Below, in pieces: positions 9,375 to 18,528 of a DNA stretch of 40,479 nucleotides (its first letter is position 1; the number at the start of each line of letters is the position of its first letter). The stretch is taken from the NCBI GenBank assembly GCA_028823105.1, contig JAPKCC010000018.1:1-40479 (forward strand), written 5' to 3'. This stretch comes from Phycisphaerales bacterium. GTDB lineage: Bacteria; Planctomycetota; Phycisphaerae; Phycisphaerales; SM1A02. The notes under the pieces were generated by a model that searched no databases, was not told the DNA's origin, and saw nothing but the letters and a program-made list of their open reading frames with translations. A program made the position numbers and the translations under genes.

Positions 9375-9391
9375 GCACCCTACGCGGGTGC
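9375..9391 (+). other. Hairpin after the receiver gene
   Basis: GCACCC (9375-9380) and GGGTGC (9386-9391) form a perfect 6-bp stem with a five-base loop, 8 bases after the receiver stop codon. It has no T-tract of its own. It could be part of a bipartite terminator with the next hairpin. Confidence 0.4.
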
Positions 9392-9409
9392 GGCAGTCGA
9401 CCACCATCC

Positions 9410-9450
9410 GCCCGGCGTCAGACCGGGCAAGTTTCCTTTCTGTTTTTTCC
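9410..9450 (+). terminator. Hairpin plus T-rich tract upstream of groES
   Basis: GCCCGG (9410-9415) pairs with CCGGGC (9423-9428) across a seven-base loop and is followed within three bases by a T-rich run that includes six consecutive Ts. This resembles a Rho-independent terminator for the receiver gene. Because groES begins only 18 bases after the T-tract, it could instead act as an attenuator or leader structure for groES. Which one is correct cannot be told from sequence. Confidence 0.5.
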
Positions 9451-9467
9451 TTCGGAGTGAAGAACCT

Positions 9468-9758
9468 ATGAACGTGCGACCGCTCGGCGACAAAATCATC
9501 GTCCGGCGTGAAGAAGCCGCGACCAAGACAGAGTCCGGAATCTTCCTGCCGGAATCTGCCAAGGACAAGCCCAAGACCGGCAAGGTCATTGCGCTTGGCA
9601 GCGGTAATCTGAACAAGGACACCGGTGAGTACCTTTCATTCACCGTGAAGAAGGGCGACGCCGTCATCTTCAGTTCCTACGCCGGTACCGAAATCAAGAT
9701 CGACGGTCAGGACTACCTGATCATGACCGAGGACGATGTCCTCGGAATTATTGACTGA
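9468..9758 (+). CDS. groES: Co-chaperonin GroES
   Basis: The 96-residue protein has the full GroES fold: MNVRPLGDKIIVRREEA at the N-terminus, the mobile loop around residues 17-33 (ATKTESGIFLPESA), and the closing DYLIMTEDDVLGIID. It caps the GroEL ring during protein folding in the cytoplasm. The ATG at 9468 is preceded by GGAG at 9454-9457, which supports this start over upstream in-frame codons. GroEL follows after one small gene. No CIRCE inverted repeat (the HrcA operator) is visible upstream. Confidence 0.98.
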   Translation: MNVRPLGDKIIVRREEAATKTESGIFLPESAKDKPKTGKVIALGSGNLNKDTGEYLSFTVKKGDAVIFSSYAGTEIKIDGQDYLIMTEDDVLGIID

Positions 9759-9787
9759 CGCATTGCGTCGACGTGGGATGGTCCCGC

Positions 9788-9793
9788 GAGGAG
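9788..9793 (+). promoter_or_regulatory. Ribosome binding site setting a GTG start
   Basis: GAGGAG lies eight bases before the GTG at 9802. It is a much better initiation signal than anything before the upstream in-frame ATG codons at 9736 or 9778, so it decides the start of the small gene between groES and groEL. Confidence 0.6.
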
Positions 9794-9801
9794 TGAAATA
9801 C

Positions 9802-10002
9802 GTGAATGCCGATCAGCTTCGAACTGCGTTCTGCAACCTGAACGGACGGGACCTTCGAATTGAATTCGAAGGTGCCGAGTCGCTTTTGGTTCGAAACGCA
9901 ATGCTGATCCCCTCTGAGGAGGACGACCTGCTCAAGGTGACCGACGGATCGCACGAGTACATCATCGAGTGCGGTCGGGTCGCCTGGGTCGAGATCGGCT
10001 GA
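9802..10002 (+). CDS. Small unrecognised protein between groES and groEL
   Basis: With the GTG start at 9802 the product has 66 residues. It begins MNADQLRTAFCNLNGRDLRIEF and ends HEYIIECGRVAWVEIG. The alternation of short hydrophobic strands (LRIEF, SLLVRNAMLI, DLLKV, YIIEC, VAWVEI) suggests a small all-beta protein, perhaps SH3- or Sm-like, but no motif proves this. There is no signal peptide or membrane segment. A longer frame from 9736 would overlap the groES end. It starts 43 bases after groES and ends 71 bases before groEL on the same strand, so it is probably cotranscribed with the chaperonin genes. The function is unknown, and a chaperonin link is only an inference from position. Confidence 0.65.
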   Translation: MNADQLRTAFCNLNGRDLRIEFEGAESLLVRNAMLIPSEEDDLLKVTDGSHEYIIECGRVAWVEIG

Positions 10003-10073
10003 CGAACCCGAGTGAGAAACCCTTTCGTCACCGGCGTCGAACGCCGGGACGAATATGAATGCAAGGAATAACC

Positions 10074-11714
<1,641 letters not shown>

Positions 11715-11766
11715 TTCCGTCCCCGCCGCATGACCCGTGATCGACGGGTTTAGAACCAGTGAGATT

Positions 11767-11804
11767 GACGCCCGGGCGAGACTACTCGTCCGGGCGTCTT
11801 CCTT
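11767..11804 (+). terminator. Rho-independent terminator after groEL
   Basis: Bases 11767-11780 pair with 11785-11798 in a 14-bp stem with one G-T pair and a four-base loop (ACTA), followed by TTCCTT. It begins 52 bases after the groEL stop. It lies just ahead of the next gene, whose GGAG ribosome binding site (11805-11808) follows immediately, so readthrough is the alternative source of transcription for that gene. Confidence 0.8.
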
Positions 11805-11815
11805 GGAGACTCAAG

Positions 11816-12193
11816 ATGCCACTCGGAGGTGGAGGCGCTGGTGGAATGGGAGCGATCGGCATGATCATCATGCCGATCTCGATCGCCATCATGTTCCTCA
11901 AGCAGCCGCCGGGTCCGGTATCGAAACTCATCAAGGCGGGAGCGATCGATCCGGAGACGGCTCGCCGGACGAAAGGGCTCGACATCCCTCGCCCGTTCAT
12001 TCTTGAACCCGCCTTGAAGCGGCGAATCGTCCAACGAACCTCGGATGGCCGGTACTGGGTGGATCTCCGTCGGAATCGCCAGTACCGACGGCGACTTGCG
12101 ATCGTCGGTGGTGTCGTGGTCTTCGCAATCGGGATGGCTGGATGGATGCTCTGGCCACATCTCGGTCCGTTACAAGGTGGAGGTGCTCGATGA
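11816..12193 (+). CDS. Small two-helix membrane protein, unrecognised
   Basis: This 125-residue protein has a Gly/Met-rich start (MPLGGGGAGGMGAIGMIIMP) leading into a first hydrophobic helix at about 14-29. A basic central segment of about 70 residues follows (GAIDPETARRTKGLDIPRP), then a second hydrophobic helix at about 95-112 (LAIVGGVVVFAIGMAGW). The GGAG at 11805-11808 supports the ATG at 11816. The stop overlaps the start of the DUF1294 gene (ATGA), so the two are translationally coupled. No family was recognised, and a membrane role together with the DUF1294 protein is inferred only from coupling. Confidence 0.75.
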   Translation: MPLGGGGAGGMGAIGMIIMPISIAIMFLKQPPGPVSKLIKAGAIDPETARRTKGLDIPRPFILEPALKRRIVQRTSDGRYWVDLRRNRQYRRRLAIVGGVVVFAIGMAGWMLWPHLGPLQGGGAR

Positions 12194-12501
12194 TGATGCT
12201 GGACACAAACGCCCCGTCGTGGGCCGTATGGCTTCTCGCCTGGATGATCTTCGCCAGCATCGTGGCGTTGATCGCGCACGCTCGTGACAAGAACGCCGCT
12301 CGGAAGGGGCGGCGCAGAACTCCGGAGCGAACCCTTCATCTGCTTGAGTTGGTCGGAGGCTGGCCGGGCGCGATCATCGCGATGTTGCTGTTTCACCACA
12401 AGACTCGGAAGCCGTCCTATCTTCTGGTGACCGGGGTCATCATCGCCGGTTGGATCGCGGTCGCGATCTGGTGGGCCGGCGTCTTTGCGATGTCTTCGTG
12501 A
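12190..12501 (+). CDS. DUF1294 family membrane protein
   Basis: The 103-residue protein has the DUF1294 signature: D-K-x-A-A (residues ~33-37), then RRTPERTLHLLELVGGWPGA and HHKTRKPSY, with hydrophobic helices at about 10-27, 62-70 and 80-98. The family's function is unknown. The first ATG at 12190 overlaps the previous stop, and GGTGGAGGT at 12175-12183 is an excellent ribosome binding site. Two further ATG codons follow in frame, so the true start may be 3 or 6 bases later. Confidence 0.88.
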   Translation: MMMLDTNAPSWAVWLLAWMIFASIVALIAHARDKNAARKGRRRTPERTLHLLELVGGWPGAIIAMLLFHHKTRKPSYLLVTGVIIAGWIAVAIWWAGVFAMSS

Positions 12502-12509
12502 GGAGGCAT

Positions 12510-12534
12510 GGCGGGATCGTTCTTTGGTCCCGCC
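12510..12534. terminator. Candidate hairpin between convergent genes
   Basis: GGCGGGA (12510-12516) and TCCCGCC (12528-12534) form a perfect 7-bp stem between the end of the DUF1294 gene and the end of the convergent prepilin-like gene. There is no long T-tract on either side, so this is only a possible bidirectional terminator. Confidence 0.35.
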
Positions 12535-12599
12535 TCGGGCTGCCTTTCCTCGCTCGCCACCGGACTTTGCGGGGGGCGAGGGTTAGACGACCCGTGCCA

Positions 12600-13748
12600 T
12601 CACTTGTTACCCATCACATCTCGGCCGAAGAGACCGTCGGTGGTGAGGACGTGATAGCTGGTGTTCACCAGAGTGTCGTACGCGTATTCGCCGTAGTAGC
12701 CGTCAGCACCCCATTGCGTGTCGCGACTCCACAACCCGGTCTGGCACTCGCCGGCGGTGGTCGACTGGCAGAAGTTGCAGCTGTTGTTGGCCTCGGCCAT
12801 CACTTGGGCCCGGGTGTCGCCTTCCATCGCGTCGCTGACACCGATCATCGCAACATGTCCGTCGAAGAAGAGCGTGATCGGCGCCGAGTTGTAGCCCTGA
12901 TTGAACATCCAACTCGGATCATCGCCCTCCGAAAATCCGGGGTTGGATCCGGTCTCGGTGTTCTGGAGCCAATGATGTTCGATCATCCTCGTCTTGAGAT
13001 CCGGGTATCGGCACTGGCCGGCGGCGGGTGACCTGAACGCAGCAGGCATCGATCGGGGATTGCGCCAACCACAGTGACTGTGGACTTCCGGATTGAACAT
13101 CGCCGAGCCGCTCCAGACGTAGCTCGACCAGACGATCTTCGGGTTGTTCGGGTCCAGATAGAACTCACTGGGTTGTTCGAAGAAGGGTTCGACCGCCTCG
13201 AGTGCGTAGCTGTCCTTCGGGGCCCAGAACACCGGGTCGTAGAAGCGGGAGCCGACGTAGGCGTTGAATGCCTTGCCGTTGGGTGTCCGGAATCCGCCGA
13301 ACTTGTAGATCGGAACGTTGTAGGAGATCGGCTGGTAGATCGTGTGGAAGAAGATGCTCCACGCGAGTGGGTCACCGTCATACGCCGGACACAGGTCTCC
13401 CCCGCACCAGGCGGCCCAGATGTCTCCGTTCTGATCAGTCCCGGCAATCGCCTGCGCCATGCAGGCCACGGTGCTGTTGTAGAGGACGGGATCCGCATTC
13501 GCCACCAGCCCGAGGTCATCAGGTACGGCGGTGAACTGGCGGCCACCCCAGTCGGCGCCGTAGGTGTCGTTGGCGATGCCGAGATTTCGGAGATTGGCGG
13601 ACGACTGGGTCACTCGGGCCGAATCGCGAGCCTTGCCGATGGCGGGCAGAAGGATGGCGATCAGCAGGGCGATGATGGATATCACCACCAAGAGTTCCAC
13701 AATGGTGAAACCGAGCGATCGAGATCTGGAGGATTCGGGGGTCGGCAT
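12600..13748 (-). CDS. Large prepilin-like protein, copy 2 of a tandem pair
   Basis: The 382-residue protein has a short basic leader ending at Gly13, then [20 protein letters not shown], the type IV prepilin cleavage/methylation helix with Glu at position +5. [25 protein letters not shown] then continues the N-terminal stalk. Such proteins are cut by prepilin peptidase and inserted into pseudopilus or envelope structures. The ~330-residue globular part is far larger than a classical pilin. It contains a DGHV motif ([10 protein letters not shown]) resembling the C-terminal signature of large planctomycete prepilin-like proteins, with Tyr in place of the usual His nine residues before the Asp-Gly. 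The region [15 protein letters not shown] carries three Cys. It is closely related to the protein encoded at 14067-15209. Confidence 0.9.
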   Translation of the reverse strand: MPTPESSRSRSLGFTIVELLVVISIIALLIAILLPAIGKARDSARVTQSSANLRNLGIANDTYGADWGGRQFTAVPDDLGLVANADPVLYNSTVACMAQAIAGTDQNGDIWAAWCGGDLCPAYDGDPLAWSIFFHTIYQPISYNVPIYKFGGFRTPNGKAFNAYVGSRFYDPVFWAPKDSYALEAVEPFFEQPSEFYLDPNNPKIVWSSYVWSGSAMFNPEVHSHCGWRNPRSMPAAFRSPAAGQCRYPDLKTRMIEHHWLQNTETGSNPGFSEGDDPSWMFNQGYNSAPITLFFDGHVAMIGVSDAMEGDTRAQVMAEANNSCNFCQSTTAGECQTGLWSRDTQWGADGYYGEYAYDTLVNTSYHVLTTDGLFGRDVMGNK

Positions 13749-14066
13749 TGGGTTCGGACCTTGTCGTGGATTGACGGATCAGCGGCACGCAGGAAACCGT
13801 TCGGACCATTCCAAGATAGAGCATCTCAGGTGGCTTCGGAAGCAGTGAATGATGGGAATTGGCATCCAAGCGTCGCGTACGGGCGAGGGAGCACTTTTTT
13901 TCGCCGGAATCAACCTGTCCGGAGAGATCTGAGCAAGCGAGGTTCGAAGCCTGAGGAAGAAAACGGGCCGGCCCCAAGATGGAGCCGGCCCGATTAAATT
14001 CATCTTTGATCTAACCTTCAATCTACGTTTGAGCCTTTTCAGGCCCGACCGCAGATCAGTGGTCGA
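13749..14066 (-). other. Spacer between the two prepilin-like genes
   Basis: These 318 bases have no gene. They contain a strong terminator next to the upstream gene (13957-13992) and must also carry the promoter of the downstream copy. An A/T-rich patch near 13993-14030 precedes the hairpin in the minus-strand direction. An AAGGT-like sequence just before the ATG at 13748 is the probable ribosome binding site. Confidence 0.4.
13957..13992 (-). terminator. Rho-independent terminator of the first prepilin-like gene
   Basis: CGGGCCGGC (13964-13972) pairs with GCCGGCCCG (13984-13992). In the minus-strand direction the stem is followed at once by TTTTCTTC, the complement of 13957-13963 and beyond. 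It lies about 75 bases after the stop of the gene at 14067-15209, so the two paralogues are probably separate transcription units. Confidence 0.82.
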
Positions 14067-15209
14067 TCACTTCGCGCCGAACACATCACGGCCAAGAAGG
14101 CCATCGGTCGTGAGGATGACGGCGCTGGTGTCGACCAGTGTGTCATAGCTCAGGTTGCCGTAGTAACCGTTCGCACCCTTGGTGGTGTCACGGCTCCAGA
14201 GACCGGTCTGACAGTCACCATTGCCTTCGCAATTGTCGCAGACGTTATTGCGTTCGGCCTGGATCATGGCACGAGTATCGCCTTCCATGAAGTCGGTCGT
14301 ACCGATCATGCCGACGTGACCGTCGAAGAATGCAGTCATGGGCTTCGAGTTGTAGCCATGGTTAAACAGCCAGCTGGGGTCGCTACCACCGAATGACGGG
14401 TTGGCATCGGTCTCGACGTTCTGAAGCCAGTGATGCTCCATCATGCGGACCTTGAGATCCGGGAATCGACACTGGCCGATCGAAGGACTTCGGAATGCAC
14501 CGGGGAAGTTGTTGCCGTAGGGGCTCTTGTAGCCGCAGTGGCTGAGGACTTCCGGCGACCACATCGCTGCGGGGCTCCAGATGTAACTGGAGTACGCAAT
14601 CACCTGACTCCCGGAGTTCTCGGGGCTGTAAGGGTTGAACTCATCGGGGTAGTTGAAGAACGGCTCCGCAATTCGCAGCGGATACGTGTCCTTCGGAGCC
14701 CAGAACACCGGGTCGTACCAGCGGTCGCCGACGTAACTGGCGAAAGCCTTGGCGGTGGGAACGCGGAACGAGCCGAAGTCGCCACCATTGAAGCCGTAGG
14801 GCTGGAAGACGTAGTAGAAGCAGCCGTTCCAGTATCCGGGATCACCGGGGTAGCCGTTGCAGAGGTCGCCAGCACACCACCAGCCCCAGAGGCGTCCGAG
14901 GTAGTCGTAGCCGACCAACTGCTGCGGCATGCAGGCGATTTGATTGTTGTAGTCGACGGGACCGAGTCCGTTCGCGAACCCAAGACCCATGTCGTCGGGA
15001 ATCGCGGTGAACTGACGATCACCCCAGTCCGCGCCATACGTATCGTTGGCCACAGAGAGGTTTCGAAGGTTCGCGGCAGACTGTGTGACGCGTGCGGCGT
15101 CTCGAGCCTTGCCGATGGCCGGCAGCAGAATGGCAATGAGCAGCGCGATGATCGAAATCACCACCAGCAGCTCGACAATAGTGAAGCCTGGACGATTCTT
15201 TTGCTTCAT
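14067..15209 (-). CDS. Large prepilin-like protein, copy 1 of a tandem pair
   Basis: With the ATG at 15209 the product has 380 residues, starting MKQKNRPG then [20 protein letters not shown], a canonical prepilin leader and hydrophobic helix with Glu at +5. GGAG at 15219-15222 supports this start over an upstream in-frame ATG at 15371. The globular domain matches copy 2 along its whole length. Shared blocks include [53 protein letters not shown] and LTTDGL.GRDV. Its C-terminal region also has a [15 protein letters not shown] Cys cluster. The protein is likely exported to the envelope after prepilin peptidase processing, and its role is unknown. Its own terminator lies downstream. Confidence 0.92.
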   Translation of the reverse strand: MKQKNRPGFTIVELLVVISIIALLIAILLPAIGKARDAARVTQSAANLRNLSVANDTYGADWGDRQFTAIPDDMGLGFANGLGPVDYNNQIACMPQQLVGYDYLGRLWGWWCAGDLCNGYPGDPGYWNGCFYYVFQPYGFNGGDFGSFRVPTAKAFASYVGDRWYDPVFWAPKDTYPLRIAEPFFNYPDEFNPYSPENSGSQVIAYSSYIWSPAAMWSPEVLSHCGYKSPYGNNFPGAFRSPSIGQCRFPDLKVRMMEHHWLQNVETDANPSFGGSDPSWLFNHGYNSKPMTAFFDGHVGMIGTTDFMEGDTRAMIQAERNNVCDNCEGNGDCQTGLWSRDTTKGANGYYGNLSYDTLVDTSAVILTTDGLLGRDVFGAK

Positions 15210-15706
15210 GGCTGAAGACTCCGTTTCTGGCTCGTTCGGTTGCACACCGAAAAGCACTTCCGTGAGAGTGGAATGGGGACTGTGGAATCGGGCGGAGAAA
15301 TGTGTGCAATGCCTGATTGTGGAAGTCCGTATAGATGAAAAGATACCGGATCTGATGCGAATCTCAACCATCCTTCGTCAAAAGTGGATGATTCGTTTGT
15401 TCAGGGGACCACGATGTGATGCTTCATGGACGCGCAAAAAGTCCGATAAAACCATTTTCTATTCAATGAAACAACAGAATTAGACCAACTTGGATGGCAT
15501 CGCCTCGGAACCGAGGCATTCGGGAGGCCCATAGAGAGATGAATGGGTGGGGCCTCCGATCTCCTTTTAGTTCGTTCCGGGCACCGGTAGGTTCCCCGCT
15601 TTTTGTATCTAAGTGCATATTGGCAAAGGACTTTCATGGTGGTTCGCCCTGTGGAGGCAGGAAGCCGTTCCGGTCAGGTTCTCCCTCGTCTCGCTATGTT
15701 CCGCCC
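15210..15706. other. 497-base divergent intergenic region with hairpins and an AT-rich core
   Basis: No supported gene was found. Positions 15430-15485 are distinctly AT-rich for this GC-rich DNA. Two hairpins are visible: CCTCGG-AA-CCGAGG at 15503-15516, and GGAGGCCC (15523-15530) with GGGCCTCC (15550-15557), the latter followed by a T-containing run GATCTCCTTTT on the plus strand. On the minus strand a tentative promoter for the prepilin-like gene is TTGAGA (15362-15367), 16 bases, TATCTT (15340-15345). That would give a leader of about 125 bases. A non-coding RNA here is possible but unproven. Confidence 0.35.
15340..15367 (-). promoter_or_regulatory. Tentative sigma-70-like promoter for the prepilin-like gene
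   Basis: On the minus strand TTGAGA (complement of 15362-15367) and TATCTT (complement of 15340-15345) are 16 bases apart, close to the housekeeping consensus. Such matches occur by chance, and planctomycete promoters are poorly defined, so this is a weak call. Confidence 0.25.
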
Positions 15707-16837
15707 ATGCTGAAGGCTTCTTGCGCATCTGATCGTGGCCCGATTCTTGTGGGGACCTGGTCGTTCTCTCTGGCCGCGATCGAATCGGCATGGACCGCCT
15801 TGGGGGGCGTTTCGGTATCGGGCGATCGACCGGAAGGTGACTCCGAATCGAGTTCCAACCTGCTCGATGCGATTGAATTGGCGTGCCAGTACGCCGATCT
15901 CGATCTCGGCGTCGATAGCGTCGGCCTCGGTGGGCTTCCAGATTCCAGCGGCCGCATGAGTCTGGACGGCGCGATCATGGAATCCCCGATTCGATTCGCC
16001 GGGGTCGCCGCCCTCCGCCGACATGTGCATCCAGTGTCCGTCGCGCGATTGGTGATGGAACGTACCGAGCACACCTTGCTGTGCGGAGATGATGCGGACG
16101 TTTTCGCAGACCGCCATGGCTTGGCGGCCCGGAAACTGCTCTCCGATGATGCGAAGGCGGCGTTTGAAACATGGGAAGCATCTCGGCAAGGTGGCGACGG
16201 CGGGCCGCTCGATCAGCGCACGGATGGAGCGCTTCTTGGCCTTCGCCCGCTCGATCCAGGTCTTGGCTCCGAGAAGGCCGGAAGGCTCTTCCGCCCGAAT
16301 AGCGGACGCGAAGGCGCGGCACCGGCCGGGCATGACACGATCGGCGTGCTCGGTCGCGACATCGCTGGCAACCTCGCGGCGGGATGTTCCACGAGCGGGC
16401 TTCCGTTCAAGGTGCCCGGACGGGTCGGAGACTCGCCGATTGCGGGGCATGGCCTTTTCGTACAGCCGGGGGTGGGATCGGCCACGGCGACGGGAACCGG
16501 CGAACTGATCTCGGGCATCTGCGCGAGTTTCGTGGCGGTGGAGACTCTCCGACGGGGAGGGACACTGCTGGACGCCCTTCAAGAGGTCATGCGCCGGATC
16601 GATGAACTCGGGCCGCTGCGTCCCCATCATCAAGTGGGGGTCATCGTGATGGATGCCGCGGGCAATGTGGCGTCCGGGGCCTTTCGACCTGGTTTCCTCG
16701 TGGCCACTCGCGATGAAGGAGGGGGTAGGGTGTCTGGCCCTGATCTCGTGCATCGTCCCGAGGATGATGGCCTTCCGGAATCCGCTCGTGAAGGCCTCGC
16801 GAAGAATGATGACCCCGAACCAAAGGATGACGTATGA
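15707..16837 (+). CDS. Glycosylasparaginase / isoaspartyl peptidase family Ntn hydrolase
   Basis: With the ATG at 15707 the product has 376 residues (MLKASCASDRGPILVGTWSF). The autoprocessing site GHDTIGVLGRD places the nucleophile Thr211, exposed by cleavage after Asp210. Downstream motifs include GNLAAGCSTSGLPFK, DSPIAGHGLF and GSATATGTGE, which match N4-(beta-N-acetylglucosaminyl)-L-asparaginases more closely than plant-type asparaginases. The enzyme would hydrolyse the amide link of glycosylated asparagine or related beta-aspartyl compounds. No hydrophobic signal peptide is evident, which is unusual if the substrate is glycoprotein debris. An in-frame start 213 bases upstream would add unrelated sequence. 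The stop overlaps the next start (ATGA), so it is translationally coupled to the adenosyltransferase gene. Confidence 0.88.
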   Translation: MLKASCASDRGPILVGTWSFSLAAIESAWTALGGVSVSGDRPEGDSESSSNLLDAIELACQYADLDLGVDSVGLGGLPDSSGRMSLDGAIMESPIRFAGVAALRRHVHPVSVARLVMERTEHTLLCGDDADVFADRHGLAARKLLSDDAKAAFETWEASRQGGDGGPLDQRTDGALLGLRPLDPGLGSEKAGRLFRPNSGREGAAPAGHDTIGVLGRDIAGNLAAGCSTSGLPFKVPGRVGDSPIAGHGLFVQPGVGSATATGTGELISGICASFVAVETLRRGGTLLDALQEVMRRIDELGPLRPHHQVGVIVMDAAGNVASGAFRPGFLVATRDEGGGRVSGPDLVHRPEDDGLPESAREGLAKNDDPEPKDDV

Positions 16838-17406
16838 AGCTGTACACCCGCACCGGTGATGATGGAACGACCGGCCTGTTCTCCGGCGATCGAGTTGGCA
16901 AGGACCATCCTCGGATCGAGGCGTACGGCACCGTCGACGAGTTGAATGCCTGCATTGGTCTCGCGATCTCCGGGATCGACGGCGACGGAGAGGTCGCGGA
17001 GAAACTCCGATCGAGTCTTCTGTCGATCCAGTCGCGGTCCTTTGATCTCGGCGCCGATCTCGCCACGCCCGAGGGGGCGCGAAACAGCGACAAGGTCGGC
17101 CGCATCGATGACGCCGACGTCGCGGTGCTCGAAGGACTGATCGACCATTACCAGGCGGTGGCCCCGGAGATCCGGTGCTTCGTACTCCCGGGGGGGTGTG
17201 AACTCGCCGCCCGTCTGCATATCGCGCGGACGGTCTGTCGTCGGGCGGAGCGGTTGATGGTGCATTTGAACCATGCTGAGACAGTCACCCCCGAGGCGAT
17301 CCGCTGGGTGAATCGGCTCAGCGACCTGCTCTTTGCGATGAGTCGTGCCGCGAATCACGCGGCCGGCCTCGAAGACGTTCCATGGAAGCCCAAGGGCGGC
17401 GGTTGA
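16834..17406 (+). CDS. PduO-type cob(I)alamin adenosyltransferase
   Basis: The 190-residue protein begins MKLYTRTGDDGTTGLFSGDRV, the ATP-binding N-terminal motif of the PduO/MMAB family. It continues with HPRIEAYGTVDELNA and, near the C-terminus, RTVCRRAERLMVHL and YLNRLSD-like VNRLSDLLFAMSRAAN. It transfers the 5'-deoxyadenosyl group of ATP to cob(I)alamin to make adenosylcobalamin, the cofactor of enzymes such as methylmalonyl-CoA mutase. Its ATG overlaps the stop of the upstream Ntn hydrolase gene. The metabolic link between the two is not obvious. No cobalamin riboswitch was seen upstream of the pair. Confidence 0.95.
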   Translation: MKLYTRTGDDGTTGLFSGDRVGKDHPRIEAYGTVDELNACIGLAISGIDGDGEVAEKLRSSLLSIQSRSFDLGADLATPEGARNSDKVGRIDDADVAVLEGLIDHYQAVAPEIRCFVLPGGCELAARLHIARTVCRRAERLMVHLNHAETVTPEAIRWVNRLSDLLFAMSRAANHAAGLEDVPWKPKGGG

Positions 17407-17418
17407 CGCGGTGCTTGC

Positions 17419-18429
17419 TCAGGAACGTTTTCGCGAGCGAGGCTTTCCGATGGCGCTCGATCCACCGCTTGAGAGCCCCTTGCGGAACATGCCGATTTCG
17501 GAGATCCGTTCCCAGGCACTTTCCGCGTTCCCCGTGCCGAACTCGGTGGTGATTGAGCGGCGATTCCACGCTTTCGCGACGGTGGAGGTCGTACCGCTTC
17601 CGCAGAAGGGATCGAGGACCAGTCCCCCTTCGTTCGAACAGGCCAGGATGATCCGTTCCAAGTAGACCTCGGGAATCTGGTTGTGGTGCTGTGACCGTCG
17701 TTCCTTGTTGTTGCCCTGCACTCGACCCCAGTAGGGCCCGTACCAGACGTCCATCGGCACCCGCATTCCGGCGTTGCGATCCTTCGCCTGCGTTCTCGCA
17801 TCGTTATAGATCGACGCACGGTCCGACTGTTCCAGGATGGCGTCCGGATTCCAGATTCGGTTGTCGGCGTCCTTTGCAAAGTACAACGCATGCACCTTGC
17901 TCATGATGAATGAACTTTCGCGGTGCTGGCCGAATCGAAAATGCCAGGCGCACCAGTTGATCATGGTGAGGCCTCGTCGCTTCAAGTGCATCACGATTTC
18001 GGCGGCGGTGTCATCGGGGATGTTGACCCAGATCGAACCGTGTGGCGCCAACGCGTCGACGCAGACGTCGAGCCAGTCGAATGTAAATCGCTCGTACTCG
18101 GCTCGCGGCATGCCGTCCGACCACTCGTCGTACGGCACGTCCCAGTTAAACGGGGGGTCTGCGAAGACCAGATCCACCTCGCCGTGATCGGGGAGGTTCG
18201 GAATCACGTCCCGGCAGTCGCCGATGTAGAGCCGGGTGTCGGGGTCATTCGAGCGGTGAGCCGGTTCGACGGGACCCTTCACAGGTATGTGGGCGGCGAC
18301 TTTATCACCGAGCAACTTGATGTCCGCGGTCGGCATCTCGGCCGCGGACGCTCGTTGGATCTGAGTCGCTCCTCGGGGCGTTGCATAGCCACCGGGACGA
18401 TCGAATTCGACGTTCTTTCGTTCGGCCAT
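17419..18429 (-). CDS. Orphan DNA methyltransferase, beta class (N6-adenine or N4-cytosine)
   Basis: With the ATG at 18429 the product has 336 residues. The catalytic motif IV reads DPPF at 91-94 (VFADPPFNWD), and the AdoMet-binding motif I DPFCGSGTT is at 273-281. This order, catalytic before cofactor motif, defines the beta class. A target-recognition region lies between, containing KVHALYFAKDADNRIWNP and RVPMDVWYGPYWGRV. No restriction endonuclease or specificity subunit is adjacent, so it may be a regulatory orphan methylase. The aromatic residue after Pro is Phe, which fits several N6-adenine or N4-cytosine enzymes and does not settle the base. A longer frame to 18498 exists, but MAERKNVEF is the better start. 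It converges on the adenosyltransferase gene 12 bases away. Confidence 0.9.
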   Translation of the reverse strand: MAERKNVEFDRPGGYATPRGATQIQRASAAEMPTADIKLLGDKVAAHIPVKGPVEPAHRSNDPDTRLYIGDCRDVIPNLPDHGEVDLVFADPPFNWDVPYDEWSDGMPRAEYERFTFDWLDVCVDALAPHGSIWVNIPDDTAAEIVMHLKRRGLTMINWCAWHFRFGQHRESSFIMSKVHALYFAKDADNRIWNPDAILEQSDRASIYNDARTQAKDRNAGMRVPMDVWYGPYWGRVQGNNKERRSQHHNQIPEVYLERIILACSNEGGLVLDPFCGSGTTSTVAKAWNRRSITTEFGTGNAESAWERISEIGMFRKGLSSGGSSAIGKPRSRKRS

Positions 18430-18528
18430 GTCGCGATGATCGCCGATTCTTGGGATTCGCGCCACTCTCGAACGGTACACCACAGGACTTCGAACCATCG
18501 CGGCTATTGAGGAGGGAGGACGGGGGGG

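Noticed and set aside
9368-9467. A CIRCE (HrcA) operator upstream of groES
   Set aside because: No TTAGCACTC-N9-GAGTGCTAA-like inverted repeat is present. Only short GC hairpins are found.
15556-15606. Possible cyclic-di-GMP (GEMM) riboswitch, suggested by CACCGGTAGGTTCC on the plus strand
   Set aside because: The flanking conserved aptamer segments are absent, and no suitably placed downstream gene is explained.
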